Shown here piece after piece: positions 1 through 9,391 of a stretch of DNA of 64,000 bases. The position numbers were made by a program, and so were the translations under genes. Numbering within the stretch: the stretch's first letter is position 1; every line of letters begins with the position of its first letter. Under the pieces are notes generated by a model. The model was not told the origin of the DNA. It did not search any database and saw only the letters and a program-made list of their open reading frames with translations. The DNA comes from UM-FILTER-38-24 sp041663205 (lineage in GTDB: Bacteria > Patescibacteriota > Gracilibacteria > UBA1369 > LOWO2-01-FULL-3). Where the stretch lies: positions 1 to 64,000 of the forward strand of contig JBAZQZ010000003.1 in NCBI GenBank assembly GCA_041663205.1, in the 5' to 3' direction.

Positions 1-69
1 ACCAAAGATGGAGATTTGTTTGAGTATTATTCGGATAAACTTGTCGGTGACGATGAGGTAAAATTTTGA
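1..69 (+). CDS. C-terminal tail of an unknown gene (partial)
   Basis: Frame 1 is open from the window edge and encodes 22 residues (TKDGDLFEYYSDKLVGDDEV then KF) before a TGA stop at 67-69. The next gene starts at 71, one base after this stop, so the two are probably co-transcribed. Too little remains to name a family. The in-frame TGA is one of the signs that the standard bacterial code is used here. Confidence 0.5.
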   Translation, partial: TKDGDLFEYYSDKLVGDDEVKF

Positions 70-70
70 T

Positions 71-2875
71 ATGGAAAAAATTGAGGATATGGAAAATTCG
101 GGAGAGGTTGGGGTTGCGCCGGAGAGTGTGGAGGGATCTGCTGAGATTGCCGAGATTGTTGCGGAGGTTAGCGCTACGACCAGGGAGGAAAGATGGGATA
201 AAATCAATCGTGGAATTCTTCCAGATTCCAAAGGAAAGGGTGATTATACCCCCGGTGCTTTGACCAGGACTTTTCAAAGGGAAATTTCCGAAGACGCCAG
301 AATTGAGCTTCGCGCGAGGTGTTTGGTGCTATGCGATATTGAAAAAAAAGGGTGGGGGGAGAATATTGATTTCGCCGAGGTGGCCGACGAAGTTGTTTCT
401 CTTTTTGAAGCTGGAAATTGGACGTATGGATTTTCTGTCGTTATGCATGTGAGATTTGCCATTTGTAGGATTTTGAAAAGGGAAGAGTTTTTTGAAAATA
501 TTTGTCGCAATGAAGTTGATAAGATCTCGAGTTGTAAAAAAGTTAGAGAGCCATTTGCAAAATCTGCTTCCAAGAAGTTTATTGTTGCGTTTTTGGCGCG
601 TCCTTTCGGGCGGGAATTTGTGCCGATGGAGGAGTTTAAACGAGTACTTGAATTGTTTGCCGTGGAGGATAAGAAAGAAGGAATGTATTATAGCTTTTCC
701 AAGCGTTTGCTTAGGCTGATGGCGGGGGAGGAAGTGGAGATGGAAGAATTGGTGGAAAAAAAGAAGAGAAAAAGAAGGGGGAAAAAAGCTGTTGAGGTGG
801 AGGAAGAGGAGGTATCAGCGGAGGAGGGTGTTACTGAGGATGGAGCGGCGGGTGATGAGGAGGTTATAGCCGAAGAGGATGGTATTGAAGATGCTGTGTC
901 AGCGGAGGGAGAAGCCGAAGAGGAAGGTTTCGAGGAATTCGGAGGGATTCTCAAAGAATGTTTGTCCGGAGCATTGTCAGTGGGTGAGGTGAAAAAAAGA
1001 GAGGAAGGATTAAGTGCGTTGATTGCGGAAATGGCGAAAAATCCCGAGGGTAGAGCGCAAGTTTTGGGGACTACAATGGATGTTCTTGAGAGAAAGATTC
1101 CACCGAATTTTTTGATTTCGGATCAGGCGATGAGCGATTTTGTTATGAATTTTTTATTTTGGACAATTGATACTGCGAAGCTTCGGACGATCGATAATGC
1201 GAAGCTTAAGGCGGAGAAATCTTTTACTTTTTTGCATCTGGTCGCGGTTTATTTTTTTGTTGTGAGGAGAGGGAGTGCGAAGGATTTGGTGCAGGTTGTT
1301 TCCGATTTTGACGAAGGGAAGTGGAGAAATATTACTCCGCAAAGGTGGGAAGAGCTTTATGTCGAGGCGATGGCCGGTTTCAGGCAAAACGGTGCGGCGT
1401 TTTTGGGAAAGTTTTTGAGGAATGCCGTGAATCAAAGCGGGGAGATAGCTTTGAGGGAAGGGGAAGTTTTGGAAGATTATCATATTTTCGAAGAGAGGAA
1501 TGTAGGGATCAATCAAAATTCCGAGATTTATGATTTTGGGCAGGAAGTTGATATTTTGTTGGCGCAGGCGGGGAACAAAGTGGCGAGGAAAAAAATCGGT
1601 TTTCGTATGACGGGAGTGGTTACGAAATTAATCGGATTAAACGGAAAGCTTCGTGGGAGACTTTTTAAGTTGGGGCTTACGGCAGGCGATTTTGGAGATT
1701 TGTTTCACCATGTTTTGAATTCTATTAATATACAGATTTCCAAAACCAATCCGTGTCGCGGAAGAGTTTCAACATATATTGTGCCTTGGATTTATCAGGT
1801 GGCGGGAAGATATGCGGAGGATCATGGGTTGCTTGTTCGTGTTCCGGTACATATTCATAGTTTGTGTGGGTATATTTCGAATTTGCGGAGAGAGATTGCC
1901 CTTGATGCGAAGGGGGAGGGACTTGATCCTAAAGAGGCACTGAGGCGAGAGGAAGAAACCGGGAGGTTACGTGACGAGGTGATCGCAAAGGGAAAGAAGA
2001 CTCTTTTGAAGAATGTTCGTGAGGCTAAAAGAATGCTTCGTCTTTCCGGCGGAGTGGTCAGGAGTTTGAGCGAGCCTGTTGGGGGGAGGGATGGGGACTC
2101 GGAGGCCACTCTCGGAGATTTTTTGCCGCAGGTTTCTGTATTGGCGGGGCAGGATGCGGGGCTTGAGGTTGAGGAGGAACATGAGGGATTTGATGAAATT
2201 TGTCAGTCGCTCAGTCCCAGAGATAGAATTATTTTTAAGGCAAGATTTGTTCCTAAGGCAAATGTTCATTATCGTCAGCTGGAGGTGGTGGGGAAGGAGC
2301 TTGGTGTTACCAGGGAGAGGGTCAGGCAGATTGAGATAAATCTTAAAAAAATATCGGAGACTAGGTTTGATGATGATGGCGATGATGATTTGGAGTGGAC
2401 CGGAAATTTTAAAAATTTTCCGAGGGGAAAAGAGAGGGATTATGGACTCGGAAATCATAGTGGTTGGGTTTTGGTGATCAGGGACGAGAAGGAATTTGAT
2501 GATTGGCTTTTGGTCAATGCGAGGGATGAGATGGAAATTGATTTTATGAAGTGTTTTTTGAGGGGGTGGGAGATGAAGGATGAGATGAGTAAGTCGATGG
2601 ATATAAGAGCGGGAGGAATGTCCGGCTGGGGAATATCTTTTGCCGAGGAGTTTTGTAGAAAGAAGTATGGGGCGATGTTTGGGAGGCATGATGGGGAGAG
2701 GCTTTTATTTAAGCTGATGAACAGGCTTATTGATCGGTTGAGGTTTGATGATTTGAGAAGCGGGGGGCAGGAGGGGGTTGCTTTTGCGGAGGTCGTGTCA
2801 AAAAGGCTTTATGAGAAGAGGTTTGCTATGAAATTTCGGGAGTACCTTGCTGACGAGGCCGGTTCATTTGCTTAA
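71..2875 (+). CDS. Large divergent sigma-70-family protein (934 aa)
   Basis: The product resembles an RNA polymerase sigma factor but is much longer than RpoD (about 600 aa in E. coli). Residues about 500-600 look like region 2, with the run GRVSTYIVPWIYQ followed by LLVRVPVHIH, matching the RpoD pattern FSTYATWWIRQ...RTIRIPVH. Residues about 595-690 match region 3, including SLSEPVGGRD and LGDFL. Residues about 705-762 match region 4, with an LEVVGKELGVTRERVRQIE helix-turn-helix. Around these lie about 500 N-terminal residues of no recognised fold, with a basic then acidic stretch at 228-290, and about 170 extra C-terminal residues. A GAGG element lies about 11 nt before the ATG. Its promoter role is inferred. 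It could be the main sigma factor or an alternative one. The 3' end overlaps the convergent gene by 50 bp. Confidence 0.75.
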   Translation: MEKIEDMENSGEVGVAPESVEGSAEIAEIVAEVSATTREERWDKINRGILPDSKGKGDYTPGALTRTFQREISEDARIELRARCLVLCDIEKKGWGENIDFAEVADEVVSLFEAGNWTYGFSVVMHVRFAICRILKREEFFENICRNEVDKISSCKKVREPFAKSASKKFIVAFLARPFGREFVPMEEFKRVLELFAVEDKKEGMYYSFSKRLLRLMAGEEVEMEELVEKKKRKRRGKKAVEVEEEEVSAEEGVTEDGAAGDEEVIAEEDGIEDAVSAEGEAEEEGFEEFGGILKECLSGALSVGEVKKREEGLSALIAEMAKNPEGRAQVLGTTMDVLERKIPPNFLISDQAMSDFVMNFLFWTIDTAKLRTIDNAKLKAEKSFTFLHLVAVYFFVVRRGSAKDLVQVVSDFDEGKWRNITPQRWEELYVEAMAGFRQNGAAFLGKFLRNAVNQSGEIALREGEVLEDYHIFEERNVGINQNSEIYDFGQEVDILLAQAGNKVARKKIGFRMTGVVTKLIGLNGKLRGRLFKLGLTAGDFGDLFHHVLNSINIQISKTNPCRGRVSTYIVPWIYQVAGRYAEDHGLLVRVPVHIHSLCGYISNLRREIALDAKGEGLDPKEALRREEETGRLRDEVIAKGKKTLLKNVREAKRMLRLSGGVVRSLSEPVGGRDGDSEATLGDFLPQVSVLAGQDAGLEVEEEHEGFDEICQSLSPRDRIIFKARFVPKANVHYRQLEVVGKELGVTRERVRQIEINLKKISETRFDDDGDDDLEWTGNFKNFPRGKERDYGLGNHSGWVLVIRDEKEFDDWLLVNARDEMEIDFMKCFLRGWEMKDEMSKSMDIRAGGMSGWGISFAEEFCRKKYGAMFGRHDGERLLFKLMNRLIDRLRFDDLRSGGQEGVAFAEVVSKRLYEKRFAMKFREYLADEAGSFA

Positions 2876-5800
2876 TAATTTCTTTTACGTGGATTCTGCT
2901 GTAAACTCTGGGGAGTCGTTTGAGACGTCCTTGTCTTGGTGGGGTTATTTCGGTTATGTATGTTTCCAAAATTTGGCGGATGGTTATATCTGTTTCCATG
3001 AGGGCGGCGGTTGTCAATTTTCCTCTTATTGTCTTGGGGGTTGCGGTTTCAATGTCAAGTATTCTGAGGAGGGTTTTTCTCAGGGTTCGTTCAAAAGTTT
3101 CAGGGTTTTGTTTTGCATTTGTGTTGTAAAGGAGGTCGGCCAGAGGTTGATAGTCCGGGATGGTTCTGGGTTGTCTTAATGTTCTCGCGGGTTCTTTAAG
3201 GGCGGAATATGCCGCTTCGATTTGGAGGCGGGCGGTTTGTGTGATGGTGGCGATTTGTTGTGCGGAGGCTTCGCGGGCTTCCGTGAGGTCGGCCTGGGCT
3301 TGGGCGAGCCGGGCTTGGAGTTGTGCTTGGGCTTGGGTGGGTTCGACGGGGGCTGGGGCTTGTGTGGCTTCGGGGGCGCGGGGGGCAGTTTCGGCAAGGG
3401 CTTTTTTGAGTGCGGAGATTTCGGCTTTGGCTTGAGAGAGTTGGGCTTGAGCTTGAGCGAGTTGAGTAGTGGCGGAGCCGGCACGTGTTTCGGCGGCCAA
3501 GACGCGGGCTTGAGCGGCGGCGAGTAATTGTTTATCGGTGGCGGCTTTGCTTTCAGCCGTGGCGAGGCTTGAGATGAGGGTTGCGTTGCTTGCGGTGAGT
3601 TGTTGGAAGGCTGTGCTTATTCGTTTAAATATTCCTGCGACGGAGGGGTCGTCTTGTTCAAGTTCTAAGACTTGGGCTTGGGAGAGGCGAAGTTGTTCTG
3701 TGAGCCGGGCGATTTCTGCGGTGAGCTGGGCGATCTCGGTGGTGGCTCGGTCTTTTTCCGCCAAGGCGAGTTGGAGTTGGGGGTAAAGGTCGGTGGGATT
3801 GGCTTCGGCTTTGGTTGCGAGTTGTTCCATGACGCGGGTTTGAGTGGCGGTGCGGATTGCGCCGGCGGAGGCTTGGCGTAGGCGATCAAGGTCGCTTTGA
3901 GTTTCTCTTTGTCTTGCTTTGGCTTCTTCAAGTTTTGCTGTGAGGCGGGCGATCGCTGCGTCTTTTTGGGCTAAAGTTCCTGAGTTTTCCGATGGGGTTG
4001 AGGTTTCTTGAAGTGCTTCCAGTTGGTCTATTTTTCTTGTGAGCAGTTTTCTTATTGATGCCAATTCTTCCGAGACGGCGACTCTTTGTTGTTCAAGATC
4101 TGCGCGGGTTCTTTCCAATATTCTTACTGCCGCTTCCGCATTGCGGGCTCTTTGGAGAAGGGCGTGTTGGCTTTGTTCTGCCTCGGTTGCTCTTTTCAGG
4201 AGTGCTTGTTCTCTGGCGGTTCTTTTGCGTGAAGGTTTTTCCGGAGGTTCGGCGGGAGGCGTGGATGGTGGGGTTGGCTGTGGTGCCGGTTCCGGTGCCG
4301 GGCGGGCTCTTTCTTCGGCGAGTTCGGTTTGAGCTTGCGCGAGTTCGGTTTGGTTTTGTGCGAGCTGGCCTTGCGTGGTTGTGAGTTGTGCCGTCAGTTC
4401 TTTAATTTGCGTTAAGGCTTCTTCAAGGGCGAGGGCTTCGGGGGATTCTGCCGGTTGGGATTGTTCTGTGGTGGCGGATGTTGGAGTGGAAGCTGGTGCG
4501 GCCTGAGTGATCTCTTCTTTGTTGGTGCGAGTGATTGGGATGTATTCGTTTCCTTCTCTTTTCATTATGGAATATCTTTGTCCTGTTCCTCTTTTTATCA
4601 TTCTTCCTTTTATTTCGTATGGTGTTCTTTTTAGCGTTATTCTGTTTATGTTGCTTATTGTTCCTCTGGTCTTGGTTTTTCTGCCGTGTCGGGATGCTAT
4701 TTTTTCCACTTCGTTTTGAGAGATTCCTTCCGGGGAGAGAGCTCTTAATAAAATTTCTTTTACCATTGGGCTTCTGATTGTTTCCATAAATTTTCTTACA
4801 GTATCTTCGTCTGTGAGTTTTTTGAGCCTAATCAAACGGTATGTTTTTATAAGTTTGCCGACATGATTTTTTATTTCTTTTTCTTCAGTTTCTATTCCCA
4901 GGGATAGCAAGAATTTTTTTAGTTTCATGAGTTTGGCTGAGAGGGCTGATCCTGTTTTTCTCAGGGTGGAACCTCCTTGGATTCTTTCCAATATTTGTGC
5001 GACAGTAATGGCTTCTCCTTTGTCCGATGCTTTGGCGAGAATGAGTAGAATTTGTTTTTCGTTTTCCAATAGTTTTTCTTGAGTTTCATTGATGATTTGC
5101 GTGAAGGAGCCTGTTTCGGGAATGGCTTCGGGGGCGGTTGGTTCTTCCGGGGTGGTTGTGTCGGTTGGTGTGGCGATTTCGGAGATTGGTTCCGGAGTGG
5201 CGGGTTGCGGAGAGGGCGGTGGTGGGGTTTCTTGCAATGTTGGTTCGGCGATGTGTTTTGTTATCACGTACTTTTCATTCCTTTTCTCAATTCTGTATGG
5301 GGTGTTGGCTAAAATGGTATTTATATTGCCTATTATCCCTTGCGGAGGGGTTATGCTTTCATGTTTTTCTGCAATTTCGGATACTTGTTCTTTGGAAAGT
5401 CCTTCGGGATGTGATGCAAGGAATAGGAGTATTTCTTTATTTAGGGGGCTTCTGATTTTTTCCGTCATCTTTTTAATCATTTCTTCGTCTGTCGGTGTTT
5501 TTTCCGATTTTACGAGAAGATATGTTGTTCCTCTTAAGCGGTTTATTCCGATGTTTGATTCGTCTTCTTTTATTTCTATTCCGAGGTGAAGGATGGTTTT
5601 TTCAAGTGATTGTATTACGTTTGATACTCCAAGGTTGTTTAATTTTGTGTCCGGTGGCAGTTTTTTCGATATTTCTATGCTTGTGAGCGGGGTTCCTGCG
5701 TCCGATGCTTTGGCCAAAATTAGCAGAATTTGTTTTTTGGATTCTGAAAGTGGGCCTGTGAGGCGGATTTGGTTTTGGGCCAGGGCTTGGGTGATGATTT

Positions 5801-8063
5801 CGGTGAAGGAGCCTGTCTCGGGGAGGGATTCGGGTGCGGTTGGTGGAGTGGCGGATGTCTCCGAGGTGGCTGGGGCTGGTGTTGCTTCGGAGGTGCGAAT
5901 TTTTCTAAAAGAGACGGTGAAGATCTTGGTTTTTTGGTCGTAGGCTATATAGATCGGGGTGTTTTTGAGGGTGTCGTAATCATTTACTATTATTTTGGTA
6001 GTGTGAATGGATACTTTGGAGTTATATTGTTTTCTCAATTCTTTGGCTCGTTTCACTGGAAGTCCGTTTGGGGCATTGGCTATTTCTGTCAAAAATGCTT
6101 TTCTGAGGCCGGGTTCTTTTGTGTCGGCAATTTTTTGCAGTAGTTTCTGCGGAGTTTTCGGGATTTCTTCGGCGGGGAGGCGGGATAGACGGTATAATTT
6201 TCTCAGGTGTCCCCCTTTTTTTCTGCTTTTATTTGTTTCTATTCTTAGTCCGGCAAATAATAATGAATTATTCAGTATGTGGAATATGCCGCTTACGGCA
6301 CGTGGGTTCAGTTTTAACTCTTTTGCTATTTCTTTCGTATCAATGTGTTTTTCCGGGGCTTCGTCTGAGATTCGTGCGAGGGTTTGAAGGATGGGGACAA
6401 TTTCCGGGGAGTCTTCTGAGATATGAATTGCTCCTGAGGCGAGGGCTTCATTGATGATTTGTGTGAAGGATTTTTCTGGGGTTATCTCCGGAGTGGCGGT
6501 TGTCTCTGAGGTGGCGGGTTCTTGGGATGAGGGGGCTCTTACAATTTGATAAGTATTGGTTCGTTGGGAGTATTGTTTTTCGGTCTTTATGTGTACGTCA
6601 AAACCTATTTTTTGAAGGTGGGTTTGTATTCTTTGCGCGACTGTGCCTGCGCCTCTGGCGTCTTTTTTTGGAGACATTTTTTCGCCGATTTCGTTCGCTG
6701 TGAGCGGGCGGTTTGCGGTTACAAGTATTTCTGTTACTTGTGCATGGATCGTGGGTAATGTTGTTGCGAAAGTTAGTATTGTTTCTTGTTCTTCTTGTGT
6801 AAGCGCGGGTTGAGCGGAGTCTATTTCTGTGAGGCGGAAGGCGTTTTTTTGCTCGGTTTTGCGTCCGGTTTCGCTTCCGGTTCTTAAGGTTATCCTTTCT
6901 ATTTCTATTTTTAAGCCTACTGTGGCGAGTGCTTCTTTGACTTTCGGTGAGTGGAATTTTCTCCAGATGCTGTCCGGATTTTCTCCTGTTATTCGTGGAT
7001 GATTGGCAAGTTCGCGTGTTGTTAGCGGTGGGCCGTTTTTGGCTTTTTGTTCGGCGAGGATTTCAAGGATTGTCGTGGTTGTTTCGGGGAGGTTTAGGGA
7101 ACGGATTCTTTCTATGATGGAGAGTTTTGGTTGGGTGAGGGATTCTTGCGGGGCGGGCGTTGGTGGTTTTTCGTATTTTGCCACGTAACCTCCGTCTTTT
7201 TTTACGAGTTTACATGGTATTTTTCTTCTTGCGAGGGCGAGGTTTACATTGCCGATTATTGTTGGAACAGGGCTTTTATTCCCGAATTTTTCAGCCAGGC
7301 TCGCTATTTGTTCTCTTGCGATCCTTTCGTTCGTTGAGGAGAAAATGATATCAAGTATTTCTTTTGTTATGGTTCTTTTTCCGCTAGTGGCGGATTCAAG
7401 GATGGCTTTTTTTGTGGAGGAAGGGGCGGATTCAGGTTTTTTGGGGGGTGGCGTTTCTGTGTTGGCTAGAGTGAGTTCGTAGGCTGTGGTTGTTTTGGAG
7501 CCACTTGGATGGACGCTTAAGGCCACTTTTGTTATTGCGAGGCCGTGTCTGAGAAATTTGGAAGTTCTGCGACGGATTCGTGTTGCTATTCCTTGTGGAT
7601 TTTCCGGGTCTATCTCTGATGCGCGGAGAGGTTTGTTTATAGATAATTTTACTAAGATTTCTCTTTCTTCCGGGATCAGGGTTGGATCTTGTAGCGCGAG
7701 GGCTACTCTTTTTTTGATTTCGGCTTGGATTTTTGCGGTTTCTTCTCCGGTGAGGATTTTTTCAATGGAATAGTGTGTGTGGTGTTGTCCTTCTGTTGTT
7801 ATTTTTCCTGTTTTTATCCGTAATCCCTTTTTTTCAAGGTATTCTCTTGTTATCCGACTGCTCAGGGTTCTTCCTATGCTGATGTTGCTGAGTCCTTGTC
7901 CGTGCAGGCGTGTTATTTCTTCCGAGGTTATGCCCGGGTGGGTGTGGACGATATTTATTATGGCGATGGCATTGTCGCTGATGATACGGTCGTTGAATTC
8001 TGGTGAAGTTTGTTGGGGTGGCTGGGGGTCTGTGGGGGCTTGTCTTGTTTCTGTGTCGGACAT
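2826..8063 (-). CDS. 1745-aa protein with repeated winged-helix-like modules and a coiled coil
   Basis: I do not recognise this as a named family. Residues 30-1170 hold about eleven modules of 70-85 aa, at roughly 30-100, 130-200, 230-298, 328-414, 438-510, 553-630, 648-722, 775-853, 868-938, 1000-1082 and 1096-1170. Each has a helical start, an LT..EI-type helix-turn-helix, a basic helix ending in LG[IL]-like text and a beta-rich Lys/Arg tail, which is the general plan of a winged helix. The last six form three A-B pairs, each introduced by SFT[QE]II and separated by Pro/Thr/Glu-rich linkers. Residues about 1208-1610 are Ala/Gln/Glu-rich coiled coil broken by Pro-rich stretches, and 1630-1745 is a basic C-terminal domain. 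No signal peptide or membrane segment is visible. A DNA- or RNA-binding scaffold is my inference. Confidence 0.7.
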   Translation of the reverse strand: MSDTETRQAPTDPQPPQQTSPEFNDRIISDNAIAIINIVHTHPGITSEEITRLHGQGLSNISIGRTLSSRITREYLEKKGLRIKTGKITTEGQHHTHYSIEKILTGEETAKIQAEIKKRVALALQDPTLIPEEREILVKLSINKPLRASEIDPENPQGIATRIRRRTSKFLRHGLAITKVALSVHPSGSKTTTAYELTLANTETPPPKKPESAPSSTKKAILESATSGKRTITKEILDIIFSSTNERIAREQIASLAEKFGNKSPVPTIIGNVNLALARRKIPCKLVKKDGGYVAKYEKPPTPAPQESLTQPKLSIIERIRSLNLPETTTTILEILAEQKAKNGPPLTTRELANHPRITGENPDSIWRKFHSPKVKEALATVGLKIEIERITLRTGSETGRKTEQKNAFRLTEIDSAQPALTQEEQETILTFATTLPTIHAQVTEILVTANRPLTANEIGEKMSPKKDARGAGTVAQRIQTHLQKIGFDVHIKTEKQYSQRTNTYQIVRAPSSQEPATSETTATPEITPEKSFTQIINEALASGAIHISEDSPEIVPILQTLARISDEAPEKHIDTKEIAKELKLNPRAVSGIFHILNNSLLFAGLRIETNKSRKKGGHLRKLYRLSRLPAEEIPKTPQKLLQKIADTKEPGLRKAFLTEIANAPNGLPVKRAKELRKQYNSKVSIHTTKIIVNDYDTLKNTPIYIAYDQKTKIFTVSFRKIRTSEATPAPATSETSATPPTAPESLPETGSFTEIITQALAQNQIRLTGPLSESKKQILLILAKASDAGTPLTSIEISKKLPPDTKLNNLGVSNVIQSLEKTILHLGIEIKEDESNIGINRLRGTTYLLVKSEKTPTDEEMIKKMTEKIRSPLNKEILLFLASHPEGLSKEQVSEIAEKHESITPPQGIIGNINTILANTPYRIEKRNEKYVITKHIAEPTLQETPPPPSPQPATPEPISEIATPTDTTTPEEPTAPEAIPETGSFTQIINETQEKLLENEKQILLILAKASDKGEAITVAQILERIQGGSTLRKTGSALSAKLMKLKKFLLSLGIETEEKEIKNHVGKLIKTYRLIRLKKLTDEDTVRKFMETIRSPMVKEILLRALSPEGISQNEVEKIASRHGRKTKTRGTISNINRITLKRTPYEIKGRMIKRGTGQRYSIMKREGNEYIPITRTNKEEITQAAPASTPTSATTEQSQPAESPEALALEEALTQIKELTAQLTTTQGQLAQNQTELAQAQTELAEERARPAPEPAPQPTPPSTPPAEPPEKPSRKRTAREQALLKRATEAEQSQHALLQRARNAEAAVRILERTRADLEQQRVAVSEELASIRKLLTRKIDQLEALQETSTPSENSGTLAQKDAAIARLTAKLEEAKARQRETQSDLDRLRQASAGAIRTATQTRVMEQLATKAEANPTDLYPQLQLALAEKDRATTEIAQLTAEIARLTEQLRLSQAQVLELEQDDPSVAGIFKRISTAFQQLTASNATLISSLATAESKAATDKQLLAAAQARVLAAETRAGSATTQLAQAQAQLSQAKAEISALKKALAETAPRAPEATQAPAPVEPTQAQAQLQARLAQAQADLTEAREASAQQIATITQTARLQIEAAYSALKEPARTLRQPRTIPDYQPLADLLYNTNAKQNPETFERTLRKTLLRILDIETATPKTIRGKLTTAALMETDITIRQILETYITEITPPRQGRLKRLPRVYSRIHVKEIIKQMNRPRQQGTPEIS

Positions 8064-8154
8064 TTTTAGTTTTTATGCGCGAATTTTTGTATATGAAAAC
8101 AGGGGGTGGAGTTTAGAGGAAGGTTGGGAGTGGCGCAATATGGATTTGGCGGCC
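8064..8154. other. Intergenic region upstream of the 1745-aa gene
   Basis: This 91-bp gap lies between the end of carA and the start of the 1745-aa gene, both on the minus strand. It should hold the promoter or leader of the large gene, but I see no convincing -35/-10 pair or hairpin in it. Confidence 0.3.
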
Positions 8155-9327
8155 TTACAACATTTTTGCGAAGTCGTCAAAGAAATGAGTGGTGTCCAGA
8201 GGGCCGGGGGCGGCTTCGGGGTGGAATTGGCAGGAGAAAAAGGGGAGGGTTTTGTGGCGGATGCCTTCTACGGTTTGGTCGTTTGCGTTTTTTAGCCAGA
8301 CTTGCCAGCCTGGGCGGAGGGATTTTTCGTCAACGGCGAAGCCGTGATTTTGGCTGGTGATATAGCATTTTTGTGGCTTTGTGCTCAGGTCTATGCATGG
8401 CTGGTTTTGCGAGCGGTGGCCGAATTTTAATTTGTAAGTTTTTGCGCCTGAGGCGAGTGCCATTATTTGACAGCCCAAGCAGATGCCGAAAATCGGTTTT
8501 TTGAGGGCGAAGGCTTTTTTGATAATTTCGTGAAGGGGTTTTAGTGTCGAGGGATCACCGGGGCCGTTTGAGATGAAAATTCCGTCAAACGGGATTTTTT
8601 TGCCGTTGATCAGAGCGCTTGCGGTTTTGCCGGCGGTTTGGTTGAAATTTTCTTTCAGGAAATCGTAATTCCAAGGGACTCTTATCACGTTTATGCCTCT
8701 GTTTAGGAAATTTCGCAGGATGTTGTTTTTCATTCCGCAATCTATGCAGACGATTGTTTTTTGCTTTTTTGATTTTGTGTCGATCGGTTTGGCGTGATAG
8801 ATTTTCGGTTTTTTTATGGAGACTTTTGCGACGAGATTTTCAAGGTTCGGGTCGTAGAAAGTTTCGGTGTTTGTCGTGTTTTTTGTTTTTGTTGCGGTTT
8901 TTTCCGTGACGATTTTTCCGAGCATTACTCCGTGGGTTCTTAGTTTTTTTGTTAATTCTCGTGTGTCGACGCCTGTGATTGCCGGGATTTTGTTTTCTTT
9001 AAGCCATTTTCCGAGGGATTTTTTTGCGGAGTGATGGCTGAAATTTTCGGAATATTCGTTGACGATCAGGCCTTTTATTTGAGCTTTTTCGCTTTCAAAA
9101 GTTTTTTCGATTTTGTCTTTGTCGCGAGAGATGTCGGGGATGCCGTAATTTCCGACGAGCGGGTATGTGAGGACTAAAATTTGGCCTGTGTATGAGGGAT
9201 CGGTGAAACTTTCCGGATAGCCGACCATCGATGTGTTGAAAACGACTTCGCCGGCTACGTCCAGCGGTGCGCCGAAAGATTTTCCTTCAAAAATTGTGCC
9301 GTCTTTTAGAATGAGTTTTGCGTTCAT
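8155..9327 (-). CDS. carA: Carbamoyl-phosphate synthase small subunit (glutaminase)
   Basis: CarA hydrolyses glutamine and passes ammonia to CarB for carbamoyl phosphate, the first step of UMP and arginine synthesis. The N-terminal small-chain domain opens with LILKDGTIFEGKSFG, and the class-I glutaminase follows with GPGDPSTL, the nucleophile motif GICLGCQ and FHPEA carrying the catalytic His and Glu. The ATG at 9325-9327 is preferred over an upstream frame extension because it begins the conserved domain and has an AAAGGA-like element upstream. The 390-aa length is normal. carB is not in the window. The gene is divergent from pyrB, with 64 bp between them for both promoters. Confidence 0.93.
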   Translation of the reverse strand: MNAKLILKDGTIFEGKSFGAPLDVAGEVVFNTSMVGYPESFTDPSYTGQILVLTYPLVGNYGIPDISRDKDKIEKTFESEKAQIKGLIVNEYSENFSHHSAKKSLGKWLKENKIPAITGVDTRELTKKLRTHGVMLGKIVTEKTATKTKNTTNTETFYDPNLENLVAKVSIKKPKIYHAKPIDTKSKKQKTIVCIDCGMKNNILRNFLNRGINVIRVPWNYDFLKENFNQTAGKTASALINGKKIPFDGIFISNGPGDPSTLKPLHEIIKKAFALKKPIFGICLGCQIMALASGAKTYKLKFGHRSQNQPCIDLSTKPQKCYITSQNHGFAVDEKSLRPGWQVWLKNANDQTVEGIRHKTLPFFSCQFHPEAAPGPLDTTHFFDDFAKML

Positions 9328-9391
9328 TTGTTTGTTGTTTCCTTTACATGTTCGTGAATTTATTTTACAGTGTCTCAAGAATAAAAAAAAT

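Noticed and set aside
1967..2689. 240-aa minus-strand frame opposite the sigma-like gene
   Set aside because: It lies fully inside the sigma-like gene, reads as His/Ile/Pro-rich nonsense and has no family motif.
5089..6387. Several 110-170-aa plus-strand frames opposite the 1745-aa gene
   Set aside because: They are shadows of a repetitive minus-strand gene whose modules are conserved with each other; none has a recognisable domain.
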